A stretch of 37,243 nt of DNA from Desulfobacterales bacterium. Its GTDB lineage: Bacteria > Desulfobacterota > Desulfobacteria > Desulfobacterales > JAHEIW01. Made by a program: the position numbers and the translations under genes. Under the pieces are notes generated by a model. It was not told the DNA's origin. It searched no databases and was given only the letters and a program-made list of their open reading frames with translations. How positions within the stretch are numbered: the stretch's first letter is position 1; each line of letters opens with the position of its first letter. Below, one piece after another: positions 9,147 through 17,170 of this stretch. Location of the stretch: assembly GCA_030145015.1 (NCBI GenBank), contig JAQYWI010000036.1, forward strand, positions 1-37,243. Reading direction: 5' to 3'.

Positions 9147-9950
9147 ATGAAACGAGACTTCCCTTTTTCGTTTGAGTTTATTTATCAGGTGTTTTCTTTG
9201 ATCGTAATCGTGATCATCGTGCATGCCATCTATGTTGGTGTGATTCGACCCAGGGCTGACGCGATTTTAGCCAGGCAGGCCATTCAGCTGGCAGAAGACA
9301 GATCCCAGGTAATGGAGAGATCGGTTTTTGTGTTGATCCGCGATTACGAACAGGAAGCCTGTTTCATTCTGATGTTCTGGGCCATTGCGATCATGGGGTA
9401 TAAAGCCTTTAAAACTTCCCGACAGCGGGCGTTGTTACAGATGGACCTGATTCCGTTGGCTGAAGGTGTGCGCATTCTGCCTGAAGACACCCGCGATGTC
9501 TCCAGGCAGATTCAGGCCCTGCCATTGCAACAACGCGCAGCCCTATTGCCCCGAGCGTTGCTGGCCGGCTTACAGCGGTTCAGTACCACCCGTAACATCC
9601 AGGATGTTGCCAGCGCCACCCATGCCTATTGCGATTCGGAAGCCGAGCGACTCGAATCCGAGTTGTCCATGATTCGCTATATCGCCTGGGCGATTCCGTC
9701 AATCGGATTTATCGGTACGGTTCGAGGGATCGGAGATGCACTCGGCCAGGCGCATAAAGCCCTTGAAGGTGACATCTTTGATGTCACCCGCAGCCTGGGG
9801 GTGGCCTTTAACTCGACCTTGATTGCGCTGTTAATCAGCATCGGCTTGATGTTTCTGCTGCATCAATTGCAACAGCTGCAGGAGCGTTATGTGCTGGATA
9901 CGGAGTCGTACTGCGATGAAAATCTAATCAGTCATCTGTATACAAAGTGA
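9147..9950 (+). CDS. MotA/TolQ/ExbB-family proton-channel subunit
   Basis: The protein has 267 aa. Membrane helices are predicted near residues 9-33 (FIYQVFSLIVIVIIVHAIYV), 70-88 (CFILMFWAIAIMGYKAF), 176-197 and 218-241. The last two carry the family signature, with IPSIGFIGTVRGIGDALG followed by LGVAFNSTLIALLISIGL, the pattern of TolQ/ExbB/MotA helices 3 and 4 that line the ion path. A cytoplasmic loop of about 85 residues lies between helices 2 and 3. Family members form pentamers around two copies of a single-span partner (TolR, ExbD or MotB) and couple proton or sodium flow to movement. No ordinary TolR/ExbD gene is adjacent. The two vWA proteins downstream are the likely partners. Confidence 0.9.
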   Translation: MKRDFPFSFEFIYQVFSLIVIVIIVHAIYVGVIRPRADAILARQAIQLAEDRSQVMERSVFVLIRDYEQEACFILMFWAIAIMGYKAFKTSRQRALLQMDLIPLAEGVRILPEDTRDVSRQIQALPLQQRAALLPRALLAGLQRFSTTRNIQDVASATHAYCDSEAERLESELSMIRYIAWAIPSIGFIGTVRGIGDALGQAHKALEGDIFDVTRSLGVAFNSTLIALLISIGLMFLLHQLQQLQERYVLDTESYCDENLISHLYTK

Positions 9951-9990
9951 TGGTGGTTTTAACCGCCCGGTTCAGAGGTCAGAGGGTATC

Positions 9991-10139
9991 GTTAAATAGT
10001 TGATTGGTTGAATAGTCAATTCGTCAGAGGATTCAATCCATTTTAAACTATTTGACCATTCGACCAATTAACGAATCGACTAAATTCACGGACCAGCAGA
10101 TAGAGACCAGAACCACTGAACCCAGAACCTTTGAACCTG
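9991..10139. repeat. Imperfect palindrome plus CCTGAACC word block
   Basis: Residues 9998-10021 (AGTTGATTGGTTGAATAGTC and so on) and 10050-10073 (ATTTGACCATTCGACCAATT and so on) are inverted copies with about 80% match. A run of CCAGAACCACTGAACCCAG-type words follows up to 10139. It fills the 214-nt spacer between the TolQ-like gene and the FHA-protein gene. Confidence 0.65.
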
Positions 10140-10164
10140 ATTTTACGAAACGAAGGTGCCCCGT

Positions 10165-11586
10165 ATGAGCCTTTTAGGCCTTGAACTCAGTGATGCCGGT
10201 ATTTTGGTCGCCGGAAGCGAACCGGCCGGATTGCTGCAGGTCGATGGAAACAGCGTTGAGAGTCCCGGTTTTGCGCTGCCGGAAAAGAATCGATTGACGG
10301 TCGGCCGGGCTGCTGAGAGCAAAGCCCACCTTTATCCCCGTCAGATTCTCAATCACTTCTGGGACCAATTAAACACCGAGCCATTAGAACAACCCAGCCC
10401 GTTTGCACAAAATCATGCTGAGATCGCTTTCGAACATTTTGCCCGCATCTGGGAAACCGTCAAACATCACGGGCAGGAAATGGTTATTGCTGTTCCGGGT
10501 TTTTATACCCGGGAGCATTTGGGATTTATTTTAGGAATTACCCGTGAATTGTCCATCCCGGTGAAAGGTTTTGTTCCCCTGGCAGTTGCCGCTGTTCCGG
10601 AGCGACTGCCTCAAGGACTGTTGCTGCACCTGGATATGCACCTGCACCGGTTTGAAATTACGCGCCTGCAGCGGGCGGGACAATTAAGCCAGAAAGATAG
10701 CGCCTCCTCGGAAGGTAACGGCCTCAGCAAGCTGTACAGAGGATGGGTGGATGCCATTGCAGAAGAATTTGTCCGCAGTACGCGCTTTGACCCTTTGCAT
10801 CAGGCCGCCACCGAACAGGAGTTATACGATCGGCTGCCCGGTGTTTTGACACAGCTTAACCAAAATCCCAGTGTTCATTTCGAAATGACGGGCGGCTCCA
10901 AGGTATATCATGTGACGCTGACAAGAGACCTCTTTTACCAAAAGGGGGCGCCGGTGTTTCAAGAAATTCAGCGTCTGGTCGGCCGCTTCTATGACCGTTT
11001 TGGAAAAAATGAACCCGGAGCGGTCCTTATGCTCACAGATCGGATCGCCCGCTTGCCGGGCATAACCCCCCTGTTGGCCGGTATCGAAAATTACAAAATC
11101 ATCGAACTGGCGTTCGGATGCGCGGCCCTGGGCATATTTCGATTCGAAAATCAGTTGATTGCACCGCAACCCGGAGGCAGCGCCCCTTTTTTGACCACGC
11201 GACCGCTGCCGGCTGAAGACCCGATTTCAGAGGCACAACCCCAGCGACATCCGCAGATTCAACAGCGGCCGACCCACATCCTATACCGCAATCTCGCATA
11301 TCCCATAACCGCTAAGCCCTTAGTCATCGGCCTTGAACGGGCTGCAGGCGCATCCGGCATCCAAATCCAGGGACAAACCGCCGGTGTTTCCCGAAAACAC
11401 TGCGCGGTTCAATTGCGCGGAAATGAGGTCGTCCTGACTGACTACAGCACCTATGGCACTTTTGTAAATAAAGCCCCGATCAACATGAAAACCATGTTGT
11501 CGCTCGGTCAGATCATTCGGGTCGGAACGCCGGGTGAAACGCTTAAACTCATTGCCTGTATGGATCGGCCTGCTGATGAAACGTAG
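10165..11586 (+). CDS. Actin/Hsp70-fold-like protein with C-terminal FHA domain
   Basis: The protein has 473 aa from the ATG at 10165, which has AAGG 8 nt upstream; a GTG at 10156 is the alternative. The first roughly 350 residues have the layout of an ASKHA (actin/Hsp70/sugar kinase) protein. They start with LGLELSDAGILVAG, have MVIAVPGFYTREHLGFILG and then VKGFVPLAVAAVPERLPQG, LLLHLDMHLHRFEITRL, and late AVLMLTDRIARLPGITPLL, as in FtsA/DnaK/PilM relatives. The nucleotide-binding signatures are weak, so ATP binding is uncertain. Residues about 372-465 are an FHA domain with GVSRKHCAVQL and LTDYSTYGTFVN, including the Ser/Arg/His and Tyr-Gly-Thr-Asn residues that read phosphothreonine. It would sit in the cytoplasm and bind a target of the linked kinase. 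It overlaps the next gene by 11 nt. Confidence 0.8.
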   Translation: MSLLGLELSDAGILVAGSEPAGLLQVDGNSVESPGFALPEKNRLTVGRAAESKAHLYPRQILNHFWDQLNTEPLEQPSPFAQNHAEIAFEHFARIWETVKHHGQEMVIAVPGFYTREHLGFILGITRELSIPVKGFVPLAVAAVPERLPQGLLLHLDMHLHRFEITRLQRAGQLSQKDSASSEGNGLSKLYRGWVDAIAEEFVRSTRFDPLHQAATEQELYDRLPGVLTQLNQNPSVHFEMTGGSKVYHVTLTRDLFYQKGAPVFQEIQRLVGRFYDRFGKNEPGAVLMLTDRIARLPGITPLLAGIENYKIIELAFGCAALGIFRFENQLIAPQPGGSAPFLTTRPLPAEDPISEAQPQRHPQIQQRPTHILYRNLAYPITAKPLVIGLERAAGASGIQIQGQTAGVSRKHCAVQLRGNEVVLTDYSTYGTFVNKAPINMKTMLSLGQIIRVGTPGETLKLIACMDRPADET

Positions 11587-12664
11587 ACAAATCAATATTT
11601 TCAGCTTAGCCTTTCTTGATATCATTACCTGCGGGCTGGGGGCCATCATCCTTTTGTTCGTGCTGGTCAACGCCAAGAGTGCGGCGCAGAGGGATTCGAT
11701 TACATCGGATTTTCGCGCTGAAGTCGACCGCATGGAGCAGGAAGTACTCGCAGGCAAAAAAGACCTTATACAGGCCCGCAATTCAATGGTGCAAACACAG
11801 GCGGATCTGGTACGCACCCAAGGTCTCGCTCGCACAATCATAGAAATTCTTGAGCCCAAAAAGGTTGAGTTGTCCGACAGACAAGATGACACCCTGGCCA
11901 CTAAAACGCATGTCAACAAATTAAAATCCGACCTGAAATCTTTAGAAGAAGAGCTCAAGCGGCTAAGAGCCGGTGCCAAGACCCAGGACGACATGGGCAC
12001 CCGGCTGCGAAAATTTCCCGGACATGGAGACCGTCAGTATTTAACCGACTTAAAGATGGGCGGCAGACGAATTTTTATTTTAGTCGATGCCTCAGCCAGC
12101 ATGTTGGATGAAACCGTTGTTGGAATCATCCGGCGTCGCAACCTCAGCACAACAGAAAAAATAAAATCCGTCAAATGGCAGCAGGCGATCGCCACCGTTA
12201 ATTGGTTAACCACCCAGCTTCCGCAAACAAGCAAATTCCAGATATATGCGTTTAACGAAACCGCCGGCCCTCTCCTTAAAGGCACCCAGGGAACCTGGCT
12301 GGAGGCCGGCAATGTCGAGCAATTAAATCAGAGCGCAGATAATCTGCGCCATATCGCTCCGGAAAAAGGCACCAGCCTTTTAAATGCCATCACCGCCATG
12401 GACGCAATGAAACCGGCTCCCGATAACATTTTTTTGCTGACAGACAGCCTGCCCACGATGGGATCAAGCAAGCCCTGGAGCAGGCGGGTAACCAGCAAAA
12501 AACGGTTAAGTCTGTTTAATGAGGCGATTCGCAAACTCCCCCGGGCCCCGGTCAATATTATTTTATACCCGATGGAAGGCGATCCGTTGGCCGCCGATGC
12601 ATACTGGCGCCTGGCAAAAGACACCCGCGGTTCATTTTTTGCGCCTTCAAAAGATTGGCCCTAA
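11576..12664 (+). CDS. Membrane-anchored vWA protein with ExbD/MotB-like N-terminal helix (copy 1)
   Basis: The protein has 362 aa from the ATG at 11576, inside the end of the FHA gene. The start is supported by the paralog at 12870, whose first 30 residues align without gaps. Residues 6-31 (INIFSLAFLDIITCGLGAII then LLFVLV) form one membrane helix with a buried Asp15, like the Asp-bearing helix of ExbD/TolR/MotB. A coiled coil spans about 35-145. The vWA domain (about 160-362) has FILVDASASM, a DxSxS MIDAS motif for a divalent metal, then ATVNWLTTQLPQTSKFQIYA, KGTSLLNAITAMDAMK and NIFLLTDSLPT. The Thr/Asp of the later MIDAS loops are plausible. The topology places coiled coil and vWA outside the cytoplasm. 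It is probably the moving partner of the TolQ-like subunit. Confidence 0.88.
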   Translation: MKRRQINIFSLAFLDIITCGLGAIILLFVLVNAKSAAQRDSITSDFRAEVDRMEQEVLAGKKDLIQARNSMVQTQADLVRTQGLARTIIEILEPKKVELSDRQDDTLATKTHVNKLKSDLKSLEEELKRLRAGAKTQDDMGTRLRKFPGHGDRQYLTDLKMGGRRIFILVDASASMLDETVVGIIRRRNLSTTEKIKSVKWQQAIATVNWLTTQLPQTSKFQIYAFNETAGPLLKGTQGTWLEAGNVEQLNQSADNLRHIAPEKGTSLLNAITAMDAMKPAPDNIFLLTDSLPTMGSSKPWSRRVTSKKRLSLFNEAIRKLPRAPVNIILYPMEGDPLAADAYWRLAKDTRGSFFAPSKDWP

Positions 12665-12673
12665 AAATAAGAG

Positions 12674-12835
12674 CAGCCCTGCGGGCTTCTATGAGCGGCT
12701 CTCTGAGCCTTGAGGAGCGTTCCTTCGGAACTTGAGGCTGAAGCAATGATTGCAAAAAGCGCAGCGCTCCTTTAGTGAAACGCTCCTCAAGCGATAGCGC
12801 TCTTTAACCTTAGCGCTGTGCGCCGTTAACGGCAT
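12674..12835. repeat. GAGCG/CGCTC word repeats and small hairpins
   Basis: AGCCC-TGC-GGGCT (12675-12687) is a small hairpin 10 nt after the stop of vWA copy 1. TTGAGGAGCG (12710-12719) is matched exactly by CGCTCCTCAA (12781-12790), with further GAGCG, GCGCTC and AGCGC copies around them. There is no U-tract. The block fills the spacer between the two vWA genes. Confidence 0.6.
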
Positions 12836-12869
12836 GGCTTATATTAGATGGGTCAATGCGTATTGAACT

Positions 12870-13871
12870 ATGAAAAAGCGACGACGTGACATTCAGATAT
12901 TCAGTTTGTCTTTTCTGGACTGTATTTGCTGCGGGTTTGGAGCGGTCATCCTGCTGTTTGTATTATCCAAGTTCGCCGAACCCTTGATAATTGAAGAAGT
13001 TAAAGAGGACCTTCAGGCCAAAATTATCCGACTTGAAGAAGAACTAGTCGAAATCCGGGGCGAAACCGCTATAATTAATCGTGATTTAACGGCCCAGAAA
13101 GAGCAGCTCTCAAAAGAAAAAATCCGACTGGCGCGCTTGCAGGGAGATCTGTCTAAAATTAAGGGCCAATTTGCGGCTTCAAAAGACACCGCTCAGGTGC
13201 AAAACATTATTGAAGGCCAGCTGGCCAGAGCCATGCAGCAATTAACCGAAGAGATGCGGCGTCTTTTAAAAACCCGGCCACGAAAAATTGATCGCTCAAT
13301 CGGCGGCATTCCGGTGGACAGCGAGTATATTATCTTTATTATCGATACATCGGGCAGCATGCAGCGCAACGCCTGGGGTCTGGTACAGAAAAAACTTAGA
13401 GAAACCCTGGACGTATATCCGAAGGTCAAGGGCATCCAGATAATGAACGACATGGGCGAATATATGTTTTCTCAATATAGAGGAAAATGGATTCCCGATA
13501 CACCGGCACGTCGCCGGGCCATTATTTCCAGGCTGAGCGCCTGGCAGGCCTTCAGCAATAGTAGTCCGGTCGAGGGCATCACCGCCGCCATTCGAACCTT
13601 TTATGCAACGGATAAAAAAATCAGCCTTTATGTTTTCGGCGATGAGTTCAGCGGCCAATGGATGCAGCCGGTCATTGATACCGTGGATCGAATCAATAAA
13701 CGCACAAAAGAGGGTTCCAGGCGAGTTCGGATTCATGCCGTCGGTTTTCCGGTGGTAATGACAAAAACCCGTGTTGCCGGCAACACCGGTGAGCGTTTTG
13801 CCACCTTAATGCGTGTTTTGTGTCAGAAAAATGGTGGGGCCTTCGTGGGGCTAAATTCTACGAGACCGTAA
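12870..13871 (+). CDS. Membrane-anchored vWA protein with ExbD/MotB-like N-terminal helix (copy 2)
   Basis: The protein has 333 aa and is a paralog of the gene at 11576. Residues 8-33 (IQIFSLSFLDCICCGFGAVI then LLFVLS) form the membrane helix with Asp17 in the same FLD context. Residues about 40-135 are a coiled coil (IIRLEEELVEIRG, KEQLSKEKIRLARLQGDLSK). The vWA domain starts near 150, with IIFIIDTSGSM giving a complete DxSGS MIDAS, then FSNSSPVEGITAAIRTFYAT, ISLYVFGDEFSG and VRIHAVGFPVV. Two different B-type subunits next to one TolQ-like gene suggest a heterodimer within the channel pentamer, which is inference. The stop codon runs straight into a palindromic repeat. Confidence 0.88.
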   Translation: MKKRRRDIQIFSLSFLDCICCGFGAVILLFVLSKFAEPLIIEEVKEDLQAKIIRLEEELVEIRGETAIINRDLTAQKEQLSKEKIRLARLQGDLSKIKGQFAASKDTAQVQNIIEGQLARAMQQLTEEMRRLLKTRPRKIDRSIGGIPVDSEYIIFIIDTSGSMQRNAWGLVQKKLRETLDVYPKVKGIQIMNDMGEYMFSQYRGKWIPDTPARRRAIISRLSAWQAFSNSSPVEGITAAIRTFYATDKKISLYVFGDEFSGQWMQPVIDTVDRINKRTKEGSRRVRIHAVGFPVVMTKTRVAGNTGERFATLMRVLCQKNGGAFVGLNSTRP

Positions 13872-13873
13872 AA

Positions 13874-14005
13874 AGGTTTCAGGTGTCAGTGTTCAGGTGT
13901 CAGGCAAATAGCTCATAGCTGTTCATAGGCTTGAAGCTGGGAGGCCAGGATGCTGGAAGGCTTGGAGGCAATCACCTGACACCCGACACCTGACACCTGA
14001 AACCT
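13874..14005. repeat. Palindromic TGACACCTGAAACC element
   Basis: The left arm 13874-13904 (AGGTTTCAGGTGTCAG and on) and the right arm 13973-14005 (ending CTGACACCTGAAACCT) are inverted copies. The outer 16 bp match exactly and the rest has a few mismatches and indels. The loop contains a minor set of AGGCTTGAAGCTGG/GGAAGGCTTGGAGG words. The element starts 3 nt after the stop of vWA copy 2. Confidence 0.8.
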
Positions 14006-14081
14006 AAAATCCAGTACCCGGCATGCGACACCAATAATTAATATAGAAATTACAATTTAAGACCTAAAAGCGAAAAATCAC

Positions 14082-14537
14082 ATGGATCTATCCTGTCCCA
14101 AATGCAGCAAACAACTACCCGAGGTGGAAACCCTGAAATACCGTTTTTGCCCGCACTGCGGAGCTGAAATTCCGGCCGCGTCCAGGAAACTCGATGATGC
14201 CTTTCTGACCATTCCTCCGGATTTATCAAAGCGACAACCCAAACGGACGGCCGACGATTGGAGTCCGCAGACAGACGAAAATGGTTCCACGACGAAATCC
14301 TTCAATGATCAAACCATTGAACCCCAGCCGGTGATTAAACGACCGCGTCCGGAAATCAAACCCCCGGATACGCCTCCGCCATCCGGCTTTTTTCGCAGCA
14401 GTCCTGAAAAAAAGGAACCGCCTCCGCCGGATCCTAAACAACAACCTCCGGCGAAATCCCGAAGAAATGTTATTATCGCCATTCTGATTATGATGGTCGT
14501 GGTTATTTTAATAATGGGGGGCATCTTCACATTCTGA
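14082..14537 (+). CDS. Zinc-ribbon protein with C-terminal membrane anchor
   Basis: The protein has 151 aa. Residues 5-26 form a zinc ribbon with four Cys (CPKC at 5-8 and CPHC at 23-26). A Pro/Lys/Asp-rich linker follows, and then a single C-terminal helix (about 126-150, RRNVIIAILIMMVVVILIMG), making it a tail-anchored protein with the ribbon in the cytoplasm. It is the last co-directional gene of the kinase cluster, after a 210-nt repeat-bearing spacer, so its membership is likely but not proven. Small zinc-ribbon membrane proteins of this sort often act as scaffolds; no enzymatic motif is present. Confidence 0.8.
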   Translation: MDLSCPKCSKQLPEVETLKYRFCPHCGAEIPAASRKLDDAFLTIPPDLSKRQPKRTADDWSPQTDENGSTTKSFNDQTIEPQPVIKRPRPEIKPPDTPPPSGFFRSSPEKKEPPPPDPKQQPPAKSRRNVIIAILIMMVVVILIMGGIFTF

Positions 14538-14568
14538 GCAACTCCAGGAACAACAACTCTTGATGCCG

Positions 14569-14655
14569 TATTCGTCCTCGTACTCGTGCTCGTCGTCGTC
14601 CTCGAGATGGCATTAAAAACCGAGTACGAGGACGAGGACGACGACGAGTACGATA
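14569..14655. repeat. CTCGTC/GACGAG palindrome, second copy
   Basis: The left arm 14569-14606 (TTCGTCCTCGTACTCGTGCT and on) and the right arm 14621-14655 (CGAGTACGAGGACGAGGACG and on) form an imperfect hairpin with a short AT-rich loop. It is built of the same words as 9004-9065 and 16882-16935. It lies between the zinc-ribbon gene and the PilZ terminator. Confidence 0.75.
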
Positions 14656-14677
14656 TAGAGAAACGCAGTTGGTGCCG

Positions 14678-14708
14678 AAAAAAAAGCCCGGTGAAAATCG
14701 CCGGGCTT
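14678..14708 (-). terminator. Intrinsic terminator of the PilZ gene
   Basis: AAGCCCGG (14684-14691) pairs with CCGGGCTT (14701-14708) around a 9-nt loop. Read on the minus strand the 8-bp stem is followed directly by eight U residues (A-run at 14678-14685). It lies about 45 nt after the PilZ stop. It has no U-tract in the plus direction, so the kinase cluster has no obvious terminator of its own. Confidence 0.85.
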
Positions 14709-14751
14709 AAGCTTGCACTAAAAAAATAACTCTTTTAGGACGCGGTAATTT

Positions 14752-15132
14752 CTAATCTCCATTAATGGTATGAAATTGAATGAATCGATCCAGTCGAGTC
14801 TTCTGCTCCGCTGTCAATTCCCCGAATTCCAATCCGATTTGCCGCATTTTGACTGTGCTAAAACTAAATTCGCTCTTGATTTCAAAATCGGAAATTTTTT
14901 TGAAAGGCAGATTATCCAGATAGAGACCCTGGTCGCCCAGAATGATTTTTAACTCATTGGCATTCTCAAGCGTCTCATTGCCATCGATATACCGAAAGGA
15001 AAGGCCCTGAATACTGATATCCTTAATCTGGCCCAGTCTGTTATCTTGAGCACCCAAAGCAGCAAATGCACCTTCCTGAGCTTTGAAACGTTTTTGCTGC
15101 CGCCGTTCATCTGACACCATACGATCCAGCAT
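14752..15132 (-). CDS. PilZ-domain protein, probable cyclic-di-GMP receptor
   Basis: The protein has 126 aa from the ATG at 15132, which has GGAG 8 nt upstream (15144-15141). Both c-di-GMP contact motifs are visible: RxxxR in SDERRQQKRFKA (Arg11 and Arg15) and DISIQG (38-43), the D/NxSxxG motif. The rest fits the small PilZ beta barrel, with IGLEFGELTAEQKTRLDRFI as the usual last strand and helix. It is a stand-alone PilZ domain without an output domain, so it would act by binding a partner. It is divergent from sat and convergent with the kinase cluster, with its own terminator. Nothing in the sequence identifies its target. Confidence 0.85.
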   Translation of the reverse strand: MLDRMVSDERRQQKRFKAQEGAFAALGAQDNRLGQIKDISIQGLSFRYIDGNETLENANELKIILGDQGLYLDNLPFKKISDFEIKSEFSFSTVKMRQIGLEFGELTAEQKTRLDRFIQFHTINGD

Positions 15133-15469
15133 AATCAATACTCCAATTCTTTAAAAACAAAAATCCAAATGGGCACAAAAATATATATCGCTATGGATAA
15201 AACAAGGCCGGCGGAATTAATATTCCAGTTTCATATCCCGAAATTGGAATCCAAATCAAGCCAAAATTTTAGATAAACGCCTTTTTTTAAACACAAGCGA
15301 CATAAAAAAGGATGCATTCAAATTTATCGCTGAATCTTGGCTTTGAGAGTGGAATTCCGCTTGACAAAACCTGTCATCCTTACTAATCAATACCCTTTTA
15401 TATAAATGCACAAGAGTCGTGGAGGACGACTTAATTATAGAACCATAGATTGAAAGGAGAGGAAAACAC
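15133..15469. other. Divergent PilZ/sat spacer
   Basis: This 337-nt AT-rich spacer holds the PilZ ribosome binding site at its left end and the putative sat promoter and ribosome binding site (AAAGGAGAGG, 15453-15462) at its right. I see none of the dispersed palindromic words here, unlike most other spacers of this size in the window. Confidence 0.5.
15361..15389 (+). promoter_or_regulatory. Putative sat promoter
   Basis: A perfect TTGACA (15361-15366) is followed after 17 nt by TAATCA (15384-15389). The -10 match is weak, but the same TTGACA-17-TAATCA arrangement precedes the tRNA-Gly gene. Transcription would start near 15396, leaving a leader of about 75 nt. Confidence 0.45.
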
Positions 15470-16744
15470 ATGGCTAATTTAATTCCACCTCATGGCGGAA
15501 AGGGACTGACCTGCTGTCTGCTCGAAGGCGCCGACCTGGAAGCTGAAAAGAAAAAGGCCGAGGGCCTTAAAAAGATTCCGGTTTCCCAGCGTGAAAAGGG
15601 CGATTTGATCATGATGGGTATCGGCGGCTTCAGCCCGTTGACCGGCTTTATGACCCAGGCGGATTGGAAAGGTGTTTGTGAAAACTTTCTGATGGCCGAC
15701 GGGACCTTCTGGCCCATTCCGGTGACGCTTTCGGCTTCAAAGGAAGATGCGGAAAACATCAAGGAAGGCGAAGAAATTGCGCTGTATGACCCCGAAGGGG
15801 ATGAAATGATGGCCACTATGACGGTCACCCAAAAATATGAAATGACCGAGGCCGACAAAAAGTTTGAATGTGAAAAAGTTTACATGGGTGAAGGCACCGC
15901 CACGGCAGAGGAATTCTGGAAAATCGCCAAAGACGATCACCCGGGCGTCCAGATGGTCATGGAACAAAAAGATATCAACCTGGCCGGACCGGTAAAAGTG
16001 CTGACTGAAAGCGAATACCCGACGAAGTATGCCGGCGTTTACATGCGACCGGAAGAATCCCGCAAAATATTTGAAGAACGGGACTGGAGCGAAGTGGCGG
16101 CTTTACAGCTCCGAAACCCCATGCATCGTTCTCACGAATACCTCTGCAAAATTGCGGTTGAAGTTTGCGACGGAGTTTACATTCATTCTCTGGTCGGCAA
16201 TTTGAAACCGGGGGATATTCCGGCTGAGGTTCGCGTTAAGTGCATCGATTCTCTGGTTAAGAATTATTTCGTCGAAGACAAGGTGGTCCAGGGCGGATAC
16301 CCGCTGGATATGCGCTACGCCGGACCCCGCGAAGGCTTGCTGCATGCCACTTTCCGGCAAAACTATGGGTGTTCGCGAATGATCATCGGCCGTGACCATG
16401 CCGGCGTGGGTGATTTCTACGGTATGTTTGAAGCCCAGACCATTTTTGATAAAATTCCAAAGCCGGAAGAGTCCGGAAAAGGGTTGCTTTGCACCCCGTT
16501 GAAAATTGACTGGACCTTTTACTGTCATAAGTGTGACGGTATGGCATCGCTGCGAACCTGCCCGCACGATAAAGAAGATCGCGTGCTGCTAAGCGGAACC
16601 ATGCTCAGAAAGATGCTTTCCGAAGGCGGTGAACTGCCGGATCACTTCGGTCGCGATGAAGTTGTTGCAATCCTGCGCAAATACTATGAAGAGCTGACTG
16701 ACAAAGTTGAGATCAAACTGCACGGAGCTGCTACCGGAGATTAA
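15470..16744 (+). CDS. sat: Sulfate adenylyltransferase (ATP sulfurylase), dissimilatory type
   Basis: The protein has 424 aa, the usual size for the homo-oligomeric dissimilatory enzyme. It activates sulfate with ATP to APS and pyrophosphate in the cytoplasm, the first step of sulfate respiration. The active-site motifs are [13 protein letters not shown] (about residues 213-225, the QxRNPxHxxHE loop), [12 protein letters not shown] (about 306) and, near 350-375, [18 protein letters not shown]. The last gives the Cys/His cluster typical of zinc-bearing Sat from sulfate reducers and archaea. A strong AGGAG lies upstream of the ATG. The gene faces aprBA-qmoABC and is not in line with it; a hairpin terminator follows the stop. 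Confidence 0.98.
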   Translation: MANLIPPHGGKGLTCCLLEGADLEAEKKKAEGLKKIPVSQREKGDLIMMGIGGFSPLTGFMTQADWKGVCENFLMADGTFWPIPVTLSASKEDAENIKEGEEIALYDPEGDEMMATMTVTQKYEMTEADKKFECEKVYMGEGTATAEEFWKIAKDDHPGVQMVMEQKDINLAGPVKVLTESEYPTKYAGVYMRPEESRKIFEERDWSEVAALQLRNPMHRSHEYLCKIAVEVCDGVYIHSLVGNLKPGDIPAEVRVKCIDSLVKNYFVEDKVVQGGYPLDMRYAGPREGLLHATFRQNYGCSRMIIGRDHAGVGDFYGMFEAQTIFDKIPKPEESGKGLLCTPLKIDWTFYCHKCDGMASLRTCPHDKEDRVLLSGTMLRKMLSEGGELPDHFGRDEVVAILRKYYEELTDKVEIKLHGAATGD

Positions 16745-16776
16745 AAGTGATCTCTATGAGAAGCGTAGGATTCAAT

Positions 16777-16813
16777 TAAAAAGGGAGCCGCCGCAAGGCG
16801 CTCCCTTTTTTCT
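16777..16813 (+). terminator. Intrinsic terminator of sat
   Basis: GGGAGCCGCC and GGCGCTCCC pair around a GCAA tetraloop with one bulged C (16783-16805). The stem is flanked by an A-run before and TTTTTTC after, about 35 nt past the sat stop. Confidence 0.85.
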
Positions 16814-16817
16814 TTGG

Positions 16818-16935
16818 ATTGAGGTTCAGAGGTTCAGGGATTCTGGTTGTTGGTTTCTGGCAGCCGCGGAGGGCTGCCCTACTCCTCCTCGTACTCGTTA
16901 TTCGATTCAATATCGCGGACGAGGAGGAGCACGAG
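16818..16935. repeat. GGTTCAGAGG words, GGCAGCC hairpin and third CTCGTC/GACGAG palindrome
   Basis: Directly after the sat terminator come GGTTCAGAGGTTCAGGGATT-type words. GGCAGCC-GCGGA-GGCTGCC follows near 16859-16879. Then CTCCTCCTCGTACTCGT (16882-16898) is mirrored by GACGAGGAGGAGCACGAG (16918-16935). The last part shares its words with the elements at 9004 and 14569. Confidence 0.65.
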
Positions 16936-16963
16936 AACAAGTGCCCGACTCAGTTTAAACGGT

Positions 16964-17160
16964 GTATTGAATATTGAATAACCAACAAGGAATTTCGAAT
17001 GATGAAGTTTCCAATCCGCTAAATTAAGCTGCTTTTTAGACTTATTACAAAAACCCAACTCAATCATTCTGATTTAATTGTCATCCAGTGATCCTCCAGA
17101 TCACTCATTCAGTAAACCCTTCGAAATTCATTATTCCTTGTTCGATATTGGATATTCTCT
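16964..17160. repeat. AT-rich palindrome with AACAAGGAATTTCGAA arms
   Basis: AACAAGGAATTTCGAATGAT (from 16984) is mirrored by TTCGAAATTCATTATTCCTT (from 17120), with outer GATATTGGATATTC / GAATATTGAATA-type words. A 22-nt stretch at 16989-17010 recurs identically at 25620-25641, in the spacer upstream of the first YkgJ gene. Confidence 0.65.
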
Positions 17161-17170
17161 TTTACATAAA

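Noticed and set aside
13874..14005. Reiterated words as a CRISPR array
   Set aside because: The words are inverted, imperfect and without regular spacers, and no cas gene is present.
1213..14537. Type VI secretion or Zorya defence system
   Set aside because: The kinase and FHA recall T6SS control, but no sheath, tube or spike genes are present. The TolQ-like protein recalls ZorA, but there is no ZorB-type OmpA domain and no ZorC, ZorD or ZorE.
1213..14537. TerY-type triad (vWA, kinase, PP2C phosphatase)
   Set aside because: No PP2C phosphatase gene is present in the window, and the vWA proteins here are membrane-anchored with coiled coils.
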